From: Adiantum capillus-veneris | Lineage: Eukaryota; Streptophyta; Polypodiopsida; Polypodiales; Pteridaceae | Direction of reading: 5' to 3' | NCBI GenBank assembly: GCA_014529385.2 | Contig: CM043969.1 | Span: 67,671,676-67,735,675 of the forward strand | DNA: 64,000 bases | Shown: piece by piece, positions 32,889 through 44,572 of the stretch | Layout: every line of letters starts with the position of its first letter | How positions within the stretch are numbered: position 1 is the stretch's first letter | Notes under the pieces: model-generated | Told to the model about the DNA's origin: nothing | The model's input: only the letters and a program-made list of their open reading frames with translations | The model's database searches: none | Position numbers and translations under genes: made by a program

Positions 32889-33974
32889 TGACTGAGATAC
32901 GAGATAGCATGGTCAAACCACATGATACTAGATTCACAGGGGGCTTTAGGGTCAAGAAATTTGCATGTACACTTTAGATATGGCCGAAAAACATTCCAAA
33001 TGGATTCTGTGTAGAAGTCTGGGTTGCTTTTGGCGAACTCCACATTTCCCTTTGTTTGTATGTATAAGCCAGTGGTAGATGCAGGAAAGTTAGAAGGTTT
33101 AGCACTAAATATGAAGAGACTCAAATGGGTTGAAGATCTTCAAGTGATTGAAGTTAAGTTGAGGCCAAAAGGGGCTTTGATAAGTTCTCCTTTGTCCAAG
33201 AATAGTCCTCCTTTTAAAACCTTGATCTTGCAAACCTCCACTGTGGAAGCGGATAAATTTGCTAGGTAGACCCATGTTTCACTAAGGATAGGGGCCAAGA
33301 AGGCCTTGTTAGGGAGGACCCAAAGTTGATGGTCCACACCAAACGACTCAACTTCAATTTGTCTAACTGGTAAGAAAGGAAACACTTTAGAAACTTTAGG
33401 CACCATCTCCAAAAGGTTAACGTCATTGAGGGAGCAAAGATTGTTTTGAAACTCTTTGACAGCTTGCAGAGTAGCATTGTCTCTGCAAAAGATACCACCT
33501 GTTGTGGGATAACATGGGTAGAAGGGGCACTAATAAAAGTTGGATTAAGTCCAGAAAGCTTCTTGAGAAAGTTGGATAGTTCTGCTCCTGATGAAGAAAA
33601 CTGCGCTACTTCCTGGTTAGATTGTATAGAAAGTATAGGCAATTGAGGGGAGATCAAGGCTATCCATCTTTGTCATCTTTGTCTAAAGTGGCCAAGATTT
33701 GACCAAATCATTAAAAGACAGCATATGTAAAATAGAGGATTTTTTATCCGAAGCTGAGTTCATAGATTAATTGTGATGCTTCCAAACTGTTAATACATCT
33801 AAAGACAAGGGAAGTTGCCACAGAAAGGGGTTCAGAGGATAGTTCTAGGCCTTCATAAAGGGCTAGGGCCTGTAAAAAACAACATGTAAGATTAGAAAGA
33901 GATTACTAAGGATAGAGGGCAACAAATTTTTTGGCCTTTCTGGCAAGAAAAGGTCTAGTTCTATGGGTAGGTTG

Positions 33975-33981
33975 TTTTTTT

Positions 33982-34012
<31 letters not shown>
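33975..34012 (+). repeat. T17-G21 homopolymer junction
   Basis: A run of T directly followed by a run of G inside the upper Penelope-like piece. Confidence 0.9.
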
Positions 34013-34102
34013 TCCTTTAAGTACAGTCTGATTTGCTCTAAAATTTTCCCATGCTTCTCCAGGTCCTAGATAACTCTCATACAAGCTGTCAATTTGTAAC
34101 AT

Positions 34103-34405
34103 GAGTGTTCATGTATATACATCAAGGTTAGTAGTTTTGGATATCCATGCAACCTTTAAATCGGTCGAGTCGAGGGACTATGATAGGCGTGAGCAGGAAT
34201 CCCGAATTATAGTCTAAGATTTGGACCACCTAGCACTAGCCAACCTAAAAACTGGATTTATTGACAGTGGGTCCAACTTAGCTCTATAATCCAAATTAGT
34301 CTCTATAGCCAACGTCCTGGCTTTCCCAAACAAAACCTAGGAAAGCCTTGTAGGTCATGTGTCTAAGTGTTTTGATTAAATACATAAGCACAAAAGAAAC
34401 GTGTT
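34103..34405. other. No recognisable gene
   Basis: Stretch between the Penelope-like relic and the copia insertion; no ORF with recognisable content. Confidence 0.4.
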
Positions 34406-34410
34406 CAAAA
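34406..34410. repeat. Target site duplication CAAAA (left)
   Basis: Identical to 39588-39592; abuts the LTR start. Confidence 0.93.
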
Positions 34411-34637
34411 TGTTGGAATTAGGGTTGCAGAGAAACACACATAGCTTGGAGAAGACGAAGGAAGCTCAAGGTACACAATAGAGAGTGTATTCCTTAGTGT
34501 GCAATGGAAAGATAGATAGCCCTAGAGTGATGGGCGTATATACAATGCACGGGGGAAAAAACCTCCTAAAGAGGGAAAAAATGCCCCGGCGGTCCTAGTG
34601 TGTTCACACACATCACTACCACATGTATATGGTAACA
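34411..34637 (-). repeat. 3' LTR of copia element E
   Basis: 227 bp, TGTTGG...GTAACA on the plus strand. A TATATAC element near 34530 on the minus strand may be the TATA box. Confidence 0.97.
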
Positions 34638-34650
34638 AATCCCCCCTGGA
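34638..34650 (-). promoter_or_regulatory. Polypurine tract of copia element E
   Basis: Minus strand reads CCAGGGGGGATTT directly before the 3' LTR. Confidence 0.85.
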
Positions 34651-34712
34651 GTGATGCGGTGAACGAGAGCTGGCACATGAGTAAAGGGAAGTGCCATGCC
34701 CTGAGGACAGGA

Positions 34713-37700
34713 TCAGTCCACAAAGGGGAGTAAGCCCAAAGCTTTGCGGAAAGCTTCAAGCTTCTCACGAGACAATGCCTTTGTGAAAAGATCTGCAAGG
34801 TTGTCCTGTGTTGGCACATAAGCCAAGCTGATCTCTCCTGCTGAGAGCCTCTCCCTGACATAGTGGTAATGCACCTCAATGTGCTTTGTGCGAGCATGAA
34901 AAACTGGGTTCCTCGCAACTGCCAATGCGCTCTGACTGTCAGTGTAGATAGTGTTGGCAGTGTCCTGTCCAACACCCAAGTCAGCCATAAGGCGTCTGAG
35001 CCATACACACTCAACCGTAGCTGTGAAGACTGCCCTGTACTCAGCCTCACAACTCGAAGTGGCCACAGTAGGTTGCTTCTTGCTCAACCATGATATACAT
35101 GAACTGCCAAGCATGAAACAAAAACCACTTGTGGACACTCGCGTGTCAAAACAACCAGCCCAATCTGAGTCCGAAAAAGCATGTAAGTCTGGCGGCAATG
35201 ATCCCCCCTTGGGATAAAACAAGCCAAGATGTAAAGTGCCACTAAGGTAGCGGAAAATCCTCTTGACAGCCTGCCAATGCTTAGACCCTGGGCTATGCAT
35301 AAATCTGCTGACTTGCGAGACTGCAAACTGAATATCTGGCCTCGTGTTGCATACATAAATGAGGCAGCCAACAGCAGTTTGGTAAAGAGTGACATCAGCA
35401 GGATCGCCAGCATCATGTAGACTCAACTTCAAACCTGTTTCCATGGGAGTGGCAATAGGTTTGCAATCCTCAAGTCCAAACTTACATAGCAATGTCTCTA
35501 TGTAACTTTTCTGACACAAGGCAATACCACCATCACACTGCTTAAACTGTATACCCAAGTAATGATGCAACAGCCCCAAATCTTTCATCTTGAAAGTAGC
35601 ATTCAAATCAGCCTTAAATTCAGCAATATGTCTCTCATTTGGTCCAGTGATCAGCAAATCATCAACATAAAGAACCACAATGAGAAATACATCATCCTCA
35701 CGCTTTACATAGAATGTGCTTTCTGTTGGACTGTTACGAAAGCCTCGTTTAACCAAATGAGTGTCAGCTTTCTCATACCAAGCACGAGGAGATTGCTTCA
35801 ACCCATACAAAGCCTTCTTACATTTGCACACTTTGTCCTCTTGTCCTTTTATGACAAAACCGCGAGGCTGCGTTACATAAACTTCCTCAAATATGTCACC
35901 ATTCAAGAAAGCAGTAACAATGTCTGATTGATGTACATCCCAACCAAAATGAGCTGCCAATGCACATAGAAAACGCACAGTAGTCATACGACAAGTGGGA
36001 GCAAAAGTCTCTTCATAATCTATGCCTTTTTGTTGTGCATAACCCTTTGCAACAAGTCGAGCCTTATGGCGATCGATCTCACCATCCGGCTTGCGTTTCA
36101 ACTTGTAAACCCACTTCGTACCAATGGCCTTTTTGCCAGGAGGCAAATCACATAAAGTCCATGTGTCATTCTCTATAAGTGCATCATATTCTGATTTCAT
36201 GGCAGCAATCCAATTTTCTGAATTCTGTGCTTCATCAAAAGACAGAGGCTCCTCAACATCATGTAAACTAGACACAGCCAAAGCATAACAATCTGATGCA
36301 TAAGATGCATGGCGAGAGCCTGAACGAGTACGACTAGATAAAGGTGCATCCAATTTACTGTCACGCAAAGTGTGCACCAGCCATTTTGGCATACCTCTAG
36401 CCTGCTCATTTTCAGCCCTTTCCTCATCAAGTACATCATGTACATCTACATCAGTAATAGGCTGTTCTAAAACATTTTCAGAAACCCCCATAGGCTGTAC
36501 ATTTGCCTCATTGGAACTTACATTCGTATTTCCACCACTGAAAAGAGGCAACAAAGTGTCATAAATGTCCTGTGAGCTTACATTACTGTCTCTAGTACAT
36601 GACAGCAAGGGTTGAACAGAATCTTCCACAAACACTACATCCCGTGAAACCAAAATACGTTTTGTTTGCGGATGATACAACCTGTAACCTTTGCTTTCAG
36701 CACTATAACCAACAAAAATACATTTGACAGCCTTATCATCCAATTTTCTGCGTTGCACTTGTGGCACCAAAGCATATGCCAAACAGCCAAAAACACGCAT
36801 GTGCTCAATAGAAGGTTTTCTATCATGCCATGCTTCATATGGAGTAATAGACTGCAAAGCTTTCGTAGGACACCTGTTAAGTACATAAGTGGCACACATG
36901 ATGGCCTCAAGCCAAAAAGAATGCGGCAAAGCTTGACTTTTGACCATACATCGTGCCATTTCCGTTAGTGACCTGTTTTTCCTCTCAGCAACACCATTTT
37001 GCTGAGGTGTATAAGGCACTGTACATTGGTGTTTTATCCCACGACTAGCCAGAAATGCATTAAATTCATGAGACATATACTCCCCCCTCGATCGGAACGG
37101 AGGGTGCCCATAGTACATTTTGAGACATTTTCAGCCATAGCCAAAAATTGTTTGAAGCACATAAAAACTTCGGACTTCGCTTTAAGCGGAAATACCCACG
37201 CATGCCTGGAGTAATCATCAATGAAAGTCACGAAGTACAGGTAATTGCCCAAGGATGGAGTTTGCATGGGCCCACAAACGTCACTATGCACAAGCTGCAA
37301 CCTGCATGTGGCCCTAACTGAACCATCCTTTGGAAACTTAGAACGCTGCATTTTACCCAGAATACAGCCTTCACAAACATGTTTGATAGGTGCTTCAAGA
37401 GGCGGCAAAGAAGCAACCATATCAGATTTCTGCAAACGCAGCAAACTGGCAAAATTCAGATGACCAAAACGTGCATGCCAAAGTTTTGCATCTGAAATAG
37501 CCCTTGAATCTACAACAGCATTTGCAAAATTTTGTCCACACTTGTCATACAAAGTGAGCTTATACAGCCCACGGCACAAAAGCCCAGATGCAACAATTTC
37601 ATCACCAAAACTGAGATCATGAACTGTACATCTGTCATCCACAAATTTGACTACAAGTCCAAGTCTAGCAAGTGCGGATACAGACAAGAGATTCTTCTTG

Positions 37701-38998
37701 ATCCCAGGTACATAAAGTGCATCAACAAGTGTGAAGGAACTGCCATTAGCAGCAGTGAGCACAATCTTTCCAACTCCCTGAACTGGATAAGAGGCGTTGT
37801 TGGCACAAGTGACTGAATTCCCATGAGGGACAGACTCGAGAGAGGTAAACAATTCACGATGTGAGGTAATGTGCTTTGTAGCACCACTGTCGAAATACCA
37901 CACATGTGAATCTGCAGCAACTGACAAGCATGCATCATGGACAGCAGGATTGTAAGTGCACTCTGCGCTAAAAGCCCATTCTGCATCAACATCAGCATCA
38001 CAATCTCCTTTCACAGAAGACTCAACAATGGCTGCATTTGTAGTGGAACCAGCATTTGCAATGGAACCACCCTCTTTCTTCTTAGCCTCTTTGGCCTTCA
38101 ACTTAGGACACGACTTGATCAAGTGATCATTGGCTTTACAATAATGGCAACGCATCTTCTTTTTGCCCTTATCACCAGAATTGCCAGACGAAGTGCTGCC
38201 AGCAGAAGCATTAGGAACAGAATTTTAGCCACTCGCAGCAGAACCATAAGAAGTGGCTGCATTACTGTTACCACCCTTTCTTTGAGAAGCAATAAAAGCC
38301 TGTTCAACTGCACGCTGCCTAGTCCTGTTTTTTCTAGAAAGTGACTCTTGCAACAGCAATGTGCATAATGCATCAAACTTGACAACTTCAGGATTTCCTT
38401 GGGTCATCAGTCTCCAAGTACTAGCAAAAGTCTGGTAGGAATCTGGTAAGGCATCAAGAACAGTCTGCACAAGGGAACTGTCAGAAATGACTTCACCTGC
38501 AGAAATGAGTTGCTCATTGATATCCTTGACACTAGCAAGGAAAGTGTCCATATCATCTTCCTCATGCATAATCTTCGACTCTAGCTCTTTACGCAGCAAA
38601 GCAATTTTAGCCTCATTGCGGCTTGCATAAAGACCTGCTAGAATATCCCAAGCCTGTTTTGCAGATTTTGCTGAATGGATGTGAGGAATAATGGTGCGCT
38701 TCACAGACAACGCAATCAATGCATGAGCCTGCGCATCCTTAACATCCCAACGAGCTTGTTCTGCTGTAGGCAAAACAACTCTAACAGCTGCAATCCTTGC
38801 AGCAAGACCTGCAACATCCTCAACATCGCCTACATCTTCAGAACCAGGACGTACATCAATGCCCTGCACAATGTTCCAGACACCTTTTGACACAAGAACA
38901 TGTTGCATCATATAAGCCCACATAGGGTAGTTGTCCCCATCCAACCTGTCCTCAGCAGCAAACATCTTGAACACATCTGTGTTGTTGTTGTCAGCCAT
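34713..38998 (-). pseudogene. Copia gag-pol polyprotein, one stop and one frameshift
   Basis: ATG at 38996-38998 starts MADNNNTDVFKMFAAEDRL, a UBN2-type gag; a more upstream alternative start exists but lies closer to the primer site and lacks gag similarity. CCHC knuckle CHYCKANDHLIKSC lies near 38150. Protease FDSGATKHI follows near 37890, then pre-integrase CEGC, integrase with HSDVCGP, RSDRGG and NGVAERKNR, RT with YVDDLLIT (about 35650-35665), and RNase H with FSDSDWAG, CEAEYRA and YTDSQSA. The chain ends LFTKALSREKLEAFRKALGL at 34713. The breaks are TAA at 38225-38227 (between gag and knuckle) and a one-base loss in a C6 run at 37082-37087 inside the integrase. Confidence 0.96.
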
Positions 38999-39345
38999 GG
39001 TAAATGCTGCACCTGATGTGAAAACTGCCCGAAAATAGGAGAAATGGAGCGGGAACAACTTGTGCTATATAGCACAAACCGTAGAAGACTATAAGGCACC
39101 TGTTATGCAGAAAACGGCACTGACAGAAAATCTGCACAAAATGATGAAATAGCCTGTGCAGTACTGCCCGTAGTGGAAACGGAGGCCGAAATGAGCCCAA
39201 ATCAAAATTCTGAGCAGACCGAGCTCTTTGAGCTCACCCAAAATATTTGTCGACCTGCGAACGCTTGCCAAAGCTCACTGAAATCGGAGAAAGTGAGCAG
39301 GCGTGTACTGGAGCAGCTGGCGACTAAGCCCGGGAGGACGTGACC

Positions 39346-39359
39346 TGCTCTGATACCAA
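39346..39359 (-). promoter_or_regulatory. Primer-binding site (initiator tRNA-Met)
   Basis: Minus strand TGGTATCAGAGCAG, one base from the 5' LTR. Confidence 0.95.
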
Positions 39360-39360
39360 T

Positions 39361-39587
39361 TGTTGGAATTAGGGTTGCAGAGAAACACACACAGCTTGGA
39401 GAAGACGAAGGAAGCTCAAGGTACACAATAGAGAGTGTATTCCTTAGTGTGCAATGGAAAGATAGATAGCCCTAGAGTGATGGGCGTATATACAATGCAC
39501 GGGGGAAAAAACCTCCTAAAGAGGGAAAAAATGCCCCGGCGGTCCTAGTGTGTTCACACACATCACTACCACATGTATATGGTAACA
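39361..39587 (-). repeat. 5' LTR of copia element E
   Basis: 227 bp; one mismatch to the 3' LTR. Confidence 0.97.
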
Positions 39588-39592
39588 CAAAA
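39588..39592. repeat. Target site duplication CAAAA (right)
   Basis: Pairs with 34406-34410. Confidence 0.93.
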
Positions 39593-40392
39593 GACAACTG
39601 GCTTTAGACAAGTGACTAGGGGTAGCACAAAAACAACTCAGTCTTAGAATTATTTCTGTACATTGCAATAAGAATGTTGTTCCACTAACTCCAGAGTCAT
39701 GCAACAAGAGATCAACTAGAGAAAAGCCCTCAAATTCTCTCTTTTCACATAAACTCATAAACACAGTCAAGGCTAAGTGAGGGGTATGAAGCATCCCTCA
39801 CCTTGTTTATATATTGATAGGTCATCCTTTGAAGCAATGAGTAAAGCCAGTAGGGCGAATCACATCCAGATCCACTTATCACCAAGGCACACAGATGCTA
39901 GTGGAGGCCGCCATGGAATCAATGTAGAGGAGAGGAGGGTGATGGTAGAGAATAAACATCACGAAGCCGACCCAGTCCTCACAGTGCAAAGAGAATTTTT
40001 TTCTTAAAATCGTGATGAGTTAATGCCCGACTATGTGCTATAATGTAATGGGTTAGAGAGTCAAGCTATCAAATCATGTTTAAGGGTTAAATTACCTTGA
40101 CCCGAGAGGCAAAGCAAACCCTTCAAGTGTAGTGTCATACGCAGGATGAGAGATATCCCAAGAAGGCACAACCAAACCTTTCAGGAGAGGTGGGTGTCCG
40201 TATTGCCCTCGCTAACCAAAGGTGTCAACTGTGGGTGACACAAAAACTACTTCCCCCCTTTCTTTGTGAAAAAAACAAGTAGAAAAACTAGCGTGTGAGT
40301 GTGTGATAGGGGCCCTTCATTATTGTAGAGTGTATAAAAACCTTTTTGGCTAGGTATGTGTTTACTTTGCCAACAAATGTGCCCACCGTGGG
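39593..40392. other. No recognisable gene
   Basis: Ordinary DNA leading into the microsatellite-rich duplication. The last ~30 bases before it (CCACCGTGGGTAAAAAAATCC) resemble the junction between the duplicated units. Confidence 0.4.
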
Positions 40393-40641
40393 TAAAAAAA
40401 TCCAAGTAAGGAAGCATTGTGTGTGTGTGTGTGAGAGAGAAAGAATCGTACAAATATGCTGACAATCATGACCCTTTAAGTTTTCTTTGTAATGAAGCCT
40501 TACTATACTGATTTGAACATTTTCATTATGAAAATGAGTGTGTGTGTGTGTGTGTGTGTGCACATGCATCTCTCTCTCTCTCTCTCTCTCTAATCTCCCT
40601 CCATTAATATCTCAAATGTTTTCTAATAATCTCTCAATATA

Positions 40642-40687
<46 letters not shown>

Positions 40688-40763
40688 AACATGTCAATTG
40701 TGTTCTAATAATCGCTCAATTCATTATAGCAAAAAATGTTGCCTTCTTGAGGCCATCGTGGTC
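40393..40763. repeat. Tandem duplication, unit 1 (371 bp)
   Basis: Begins TAAAAAAATCCAAGTAAGG and ends GCCATCGTGGTC. Contains (TG)n, (CT)n, a second (CT)n and unique sequence between them, all repeated in the next unit. Confidence 0.97.
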
Positions 40764-40908
40764 TAAAAAAATCCAAGTAAGGAAGCATTGTGTGTGTGTG
40801 TGTGAGAGAGAGAAAGAATCGTACAAATATGCTGACAATCATGACCCTTTAAGTTTTCTTTGTAATGAAGCCTTACTATACTGATTTGAACATTTTCATT
40901 ATGAAAAT

Positions 40909-40944
<36 letters not shown>

Positions 40945-41024
40945 ACATGCATCTCTCTCTCTCTCTCTCTCTATAATCTCCCTCCATTAATATCTCAAAT
41001 GTTTTCTAATAATCTCTCAATATA

Positions 41025-41075
<51 letters not shown>

Positions 41076-41152
41076 TAACATGTCAATTGTGTTCTAATAA
41101 TCGCTCAATTCATTATAGCAAAAAATGTTGCCTTCTTGAGGCCATCGTGGTC
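40764..41152. repeat. Tandem duplication, unit 2 (389 bp)
   Basis: Same landmarks as unit 1; the unique segments are nearly identical and the length difference comes from the (TG)n at 40911-40943 and (CT)n tracts at 40953-40972 and 41027-41073. Confidence 0.97.
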
Positions 41153-43414
41153 TTCACCTTGCTTATGTTTCTTGTAGACCCTTTTGAGAGGGTGCTAACA
41201 TTTGTGTATCTCTTTCTTTAAAGAGGGGCATTAAATATTTATTGGGTTTCACACAAATACTACTCCATCTTTTTTTCTCAATTTGTTACTATGTTTCCAA
41301 GTATTTTTTTAGTAATTATTTTTTATGCTTTTGGAATATATTGTAATCTAAGGCTCGGTTTAGATGAGCCCGACGGTAATGAGAGACTCAAAGATTGCCT
41401 GCAATCTCACCATTCACAGGAGATAGAGGCAACGGACTCTATTGATTGCGTAGCAAACCTAAGAGCTGCAGATTCGTGGTTCAACCTTCGAGATCCACAT
41501 TTTGCGCTACACAAGCAAACAAAGCTTTGCATTTCCAAGGGGGAGTCTCGCCCATCTTGAGGTGGGTTCGAAAGTTCGCAGCCTGTTCTTCGCCTAGTGA
41601 GAGAGCGCCACCAAGGAAGCATGCCCCTTTCCTTATGTCTACCTCTGCCTCGTCTAACCCAGCCTAAATAGTTCATTGTTATACCTGTTTTCAAAAAATA
41701 TAATATGATAACAAATGTTTTAAAATATTAATGTCACTTTGTTGTTTTCCCTCCCTCAAAGAAGCTTCTTATAATTAAATTCCTCTCAATAGCTTCTTAT
41801 AATTAAATTCCTCTCAATAGCCTTCTTATCATGAACTTTCACCTTATTTTAAAACAAAGTAAAGAGTCACTAAGGCCTACTAAAGATAAGATCCATCATC
41901 AAGGGGGGATGAGAGTTATGGAGAGCGGCTATCAATGAATGCTTAAAAATCACATGTCATTTTTGTATCTTGATAGAAAATTTTGTTGTCCATTATACAC
42001 ACAACTTAAACAACGAGTTGGAAGGCTCACATTGGCATCTAAAACAAAAAAAATTGAAAATGAAGTAAAATAGACCCATTGCCAAATTAAACAAAAGAAA
42101 ATTCTAATGTTTTCATATCTAGGTCTAGTAGACATAGAATATAACAAAATTTCTCAAGGGTTGAACCATAGTGGGTGTGGGTGAGTGGACGCAATCCCGT
42201 AAAACTAGTTGAAGCGATGCTCCGAACGGCTTAAAAAAAAAGGATATAACATTTTGTGAATATCGATAATTCTCACATTCTGTGAAAAAATTATATGTAA
42301 AAAAATAATAAAATAAACAGACACAAAAAAATTAATATTTTAATGCTTTCTTATAAGAAAAGATAGATTTAATAAGCATTGAAAATAATAAAACAATTTA
42401 GTGAAATGATTTTTTTTGAAGTCCTTAAATAAAAGGACCCTTTATCAATACTTCACATCATGGGATCAAACTCCTATGGATATTTTGTTTAATCTCTTGT
42501 TCTATAAAGCCTTTTCAAGCATGCCAAAAAAGAGAATACAGGCTTTAGAGAATCTATCTATATTAAAAATGACAAAGATGAGGCTACACTTGGCAGTATT
42601 TGCTTGGAGCTACACCTCTGAACTGCTAGCCTCATTATCAATAACACTGCCACCTCGACATATTCTTCCATTGGCGTGCCACCTCAACATTGCAATGTGG
42701 CCTTGAGTTGAGGGTTGTGGCACTTGGTTGCAACCTTCAAGGCTTCGCCTTGGCATTGAGATGCGAGGGCGTGCCCAACCTGGCAATGATCAGTTGTATG
42801 GACATTTGCACACTCACCATTCATGGCAAGCCTAGCACTCAGTGTAAGCATTCAACTGCTGCGAGCCCGACCACTCACGACACGCTCCTTGAAATGTGCT
42901 ACTTAAACATCACCACCCTTTGCTGTGTATCCACCCCCCTCCCTAGCTTTCTTCGAATCTGCACTCAGAGACTCCATATACAGCTTGCGCAATCTAGATT
43001 CACTACCGGGGGCTTCACTCCGATGCTCTCTATGATTTTGGTCGTAAGAGGTGATCATGACGTTCACCCTTGATACTCTTTGTCATTCTACATGCAAAAT
43101 TGATCGCAATTAGGGCCAGCTCTACCCCCCCCCCCCCCGCCCCCAAACAAACGGTGCAAGGTGACGCTCTATCTCCTCCACCAGCCTCTAGTTAGCCATG
43201 GCTGACATCGACTCTCTTTGGTAGCTAGCAAGCTAGGTCCATATTTAGTCAAAATGAATTTATCTCTCCTTCTGTGTGTGTGTGTGTGTGATATGTTACA
43301 AACATTATGAATATTCTCAATAAGAGAATCCTCATGCTACGAACTCTATGCAAGTCAACAATGTGGCATGGAGCCACTTACTCGATACTTTTTCTTGACA
43401 ATATAGCTTTCTTA
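41153..43414. other. No recognisable gene
   Basis: A 127-residue plus-strand ORF (42690-43073) has no recognisable motif. 41690-42420 is AT-rich. A C-rich tract lies at 43125-43144 and (TG)n near 43275. The GGCTC-GAGCC segment at 41351-41370 can form a small hairpin. Confidence 0.4.
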
Positions 43415-43504
43415 AAGGAGCATGCTTGCCATTTGCCCTGCTTAAAGGGAATAACATGGAAGAAGCATGCTCGCCGTTTGCCCTATTTGAATGGCATAAC
43501 ACGG
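43415..43504. repeat. 45-bp tandem repeat, two copies
   Basis: AAGGAGCATGCTTGCC-type and AAGAAGCATGCTCGCC-type copies at 43415-43459 and 43460-43504; a fragment (GGGCATGCC) follows. Confidence 0.85.
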
Positions 43505-43636
43505 GCATGCCTATGCCAAAGAATTGAGCAACCTTGCAATCAAAGGTGTCAAATGGCATGGCTTTAACCATTGCTAACAAATATTGCATCAGGTCCTGTG
43601 GAGTGATCTCTTTTGGCAACCACGCAAAGAAGATAA

Positions 43637-43740
43637 GTTTTAATGTCATAGGAACAATCCCAAGAGAACTCAATCATCTATATGATGGATCTTGAGCCCA
43701 AGACCTATTACTCAAGTGAGACCAACCACCACCCTTGGGA
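43637..43740 (-). mobile_element. tRNA-derived SINE, diverged copy
   Basis: Minus strand shares the layout of the copies near 45.6 kb: CCAAGGG...TGGTTGGTCTCACTTGAGTAA, AGGTCTTG, then ATTGGGATTGTTCC-TATGACATTAAAAC. Box B is poorly kept (GGGCTCAAG). Confidence 0.55.
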
Positions 43741-44535
43741 GGGAAGGGCTAGCTATATTGCATGAGATTATTGCAAAAGGGATGGAGGCAAACAGAAGGA
43801 GCTTGAACGATACGAGCGTGGGGGGGTAGGTAGAGTCTACAATCCAAGTAGAAACCAACCTTATGGTGCATTTGTCCTTGGTCGAGTTATTAAAATGCAA
43901 ACCATCCAAAAAGACCAAACAAACCCTTCGAAAAGATGGCGTGGATCAAATTCGGCCAATTTTTTTTGAGGTAACTAAGTTTTATAGATCAAATACTATG
44001 ATGTTTCTAGAGAATAGAGTGTCTTTATTTATGTTTTTTTTTGTCTCTAAGAATTGAGTCTTGGGCTTTTATGCATATACTTAAATGGAGCTTTCTATTT
44101 ACTTCAATGGACAACGAGTGTCCACCCTTTGCCTCATACAAGACTACAAACAAATGACGATTCACAAAACTTTAGGTAAGAGCATTGCAAATAAAGCATA
44201 TTATCAAAGATTTACAATCAAGCATTGGGTTGTCATCAAGAGGTGCATTGATTGATACCTAAGTCAAGTTGAAAGCTAAGCCATGGCTCTAAATTTGGTT
44301 TAGACATGCGTGTGGGTTTGTATATACCTTCTATGTTCTTGCTGCCATTAGATATTAGTGTCCACTCGTACCATTTAAAAGCTATAACTTCTTTCTATTC
44401 ACAAGACTTTTAAGGTTCTTTAGGGACACATGTCTAACAATGGAAATTGAACTACCTTCACCTTTGGGGTACCAAGGCCTTTAGCAGGCCAAAAATTGCC
44501 CGGAAGTAACATAGCTCCTACTAGTGCCTTTGGCG

Positions 44536-44537
<2 letters not shown>
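43741..44537. other. No recognisable gene
   Basis: No coding motif or repeat of note seen. Confidence 0.4.

Positions 44538-44570
<33 letters not shown>
44538..44570. repeat. (CT)n microsatellite
   Basis: About 16 CT units. Confidence 0.97.

Positions 44571-44572
<2 letters not shown>

Larger units (their letters stand above)
25144..34102 (-). mobile_element. Penelope-like retroelement relic, split by a copia insertion
   Basis: Minus-strand pieces at 34102-32884 and 27321-25144 flank a copia element and share its 5-bp target duplication CTAGA, so they were once continuous (about 3.4 kb). Landmarks in order are an N-terminal region without known domain, a Cys-rich segment ending in a CTCDLTVINN phrase, the RT fingers, palm and Y-x-DD. 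Penelope-like RTs are related to telomerase and normally carry a GIY-YIG endonuclease; none was found here. Several stops and frameshifts make it non-functional. Family assignment rests on motif recognition, not on a search. Confidence 0.75.
32884..34102 (-). pseudogene. Penelope-like element, N-terminal part
   Basis: ORFs 33262-33657, 33140-33412, 32864-33124 and 33863-34102 continue the same strand above the copia insertion. They share Leu/Ser-rich composition and overlap in different frames, as expected of one decayed coding region. No domain is recognised. A T17-G21 homopolymer junction at 33975-34012 interrupts the uppermost part. Confidence 0.45.
34411..39587 (-). mobile_element. Complete young Ty1/copia element (E)
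   Basis: 5177 bp, minus strand. LTRs of 227 bp at both ends, primer site next to the right LTR, polypurine tract next to the left LTR, 5-bp target duplication CAAAA. The LTRs differ at one position only (34442 T versus 39392 C), which points to a recent insertion. The polyprotein has just one in-frame stop and one single-base frameshift. Confidence 0.97.

Noticed and set aside
41560-41610. Possible tRNA or SINE box B (GGGTTCGAAAG)
   Set aside because: No A box at suitable distance and no second copy; chance match.
42690-43073. 127-residue ORF as host gene
   Set aside because: No motif, no splice sites of note and composition like surrounding non-coding DNA.
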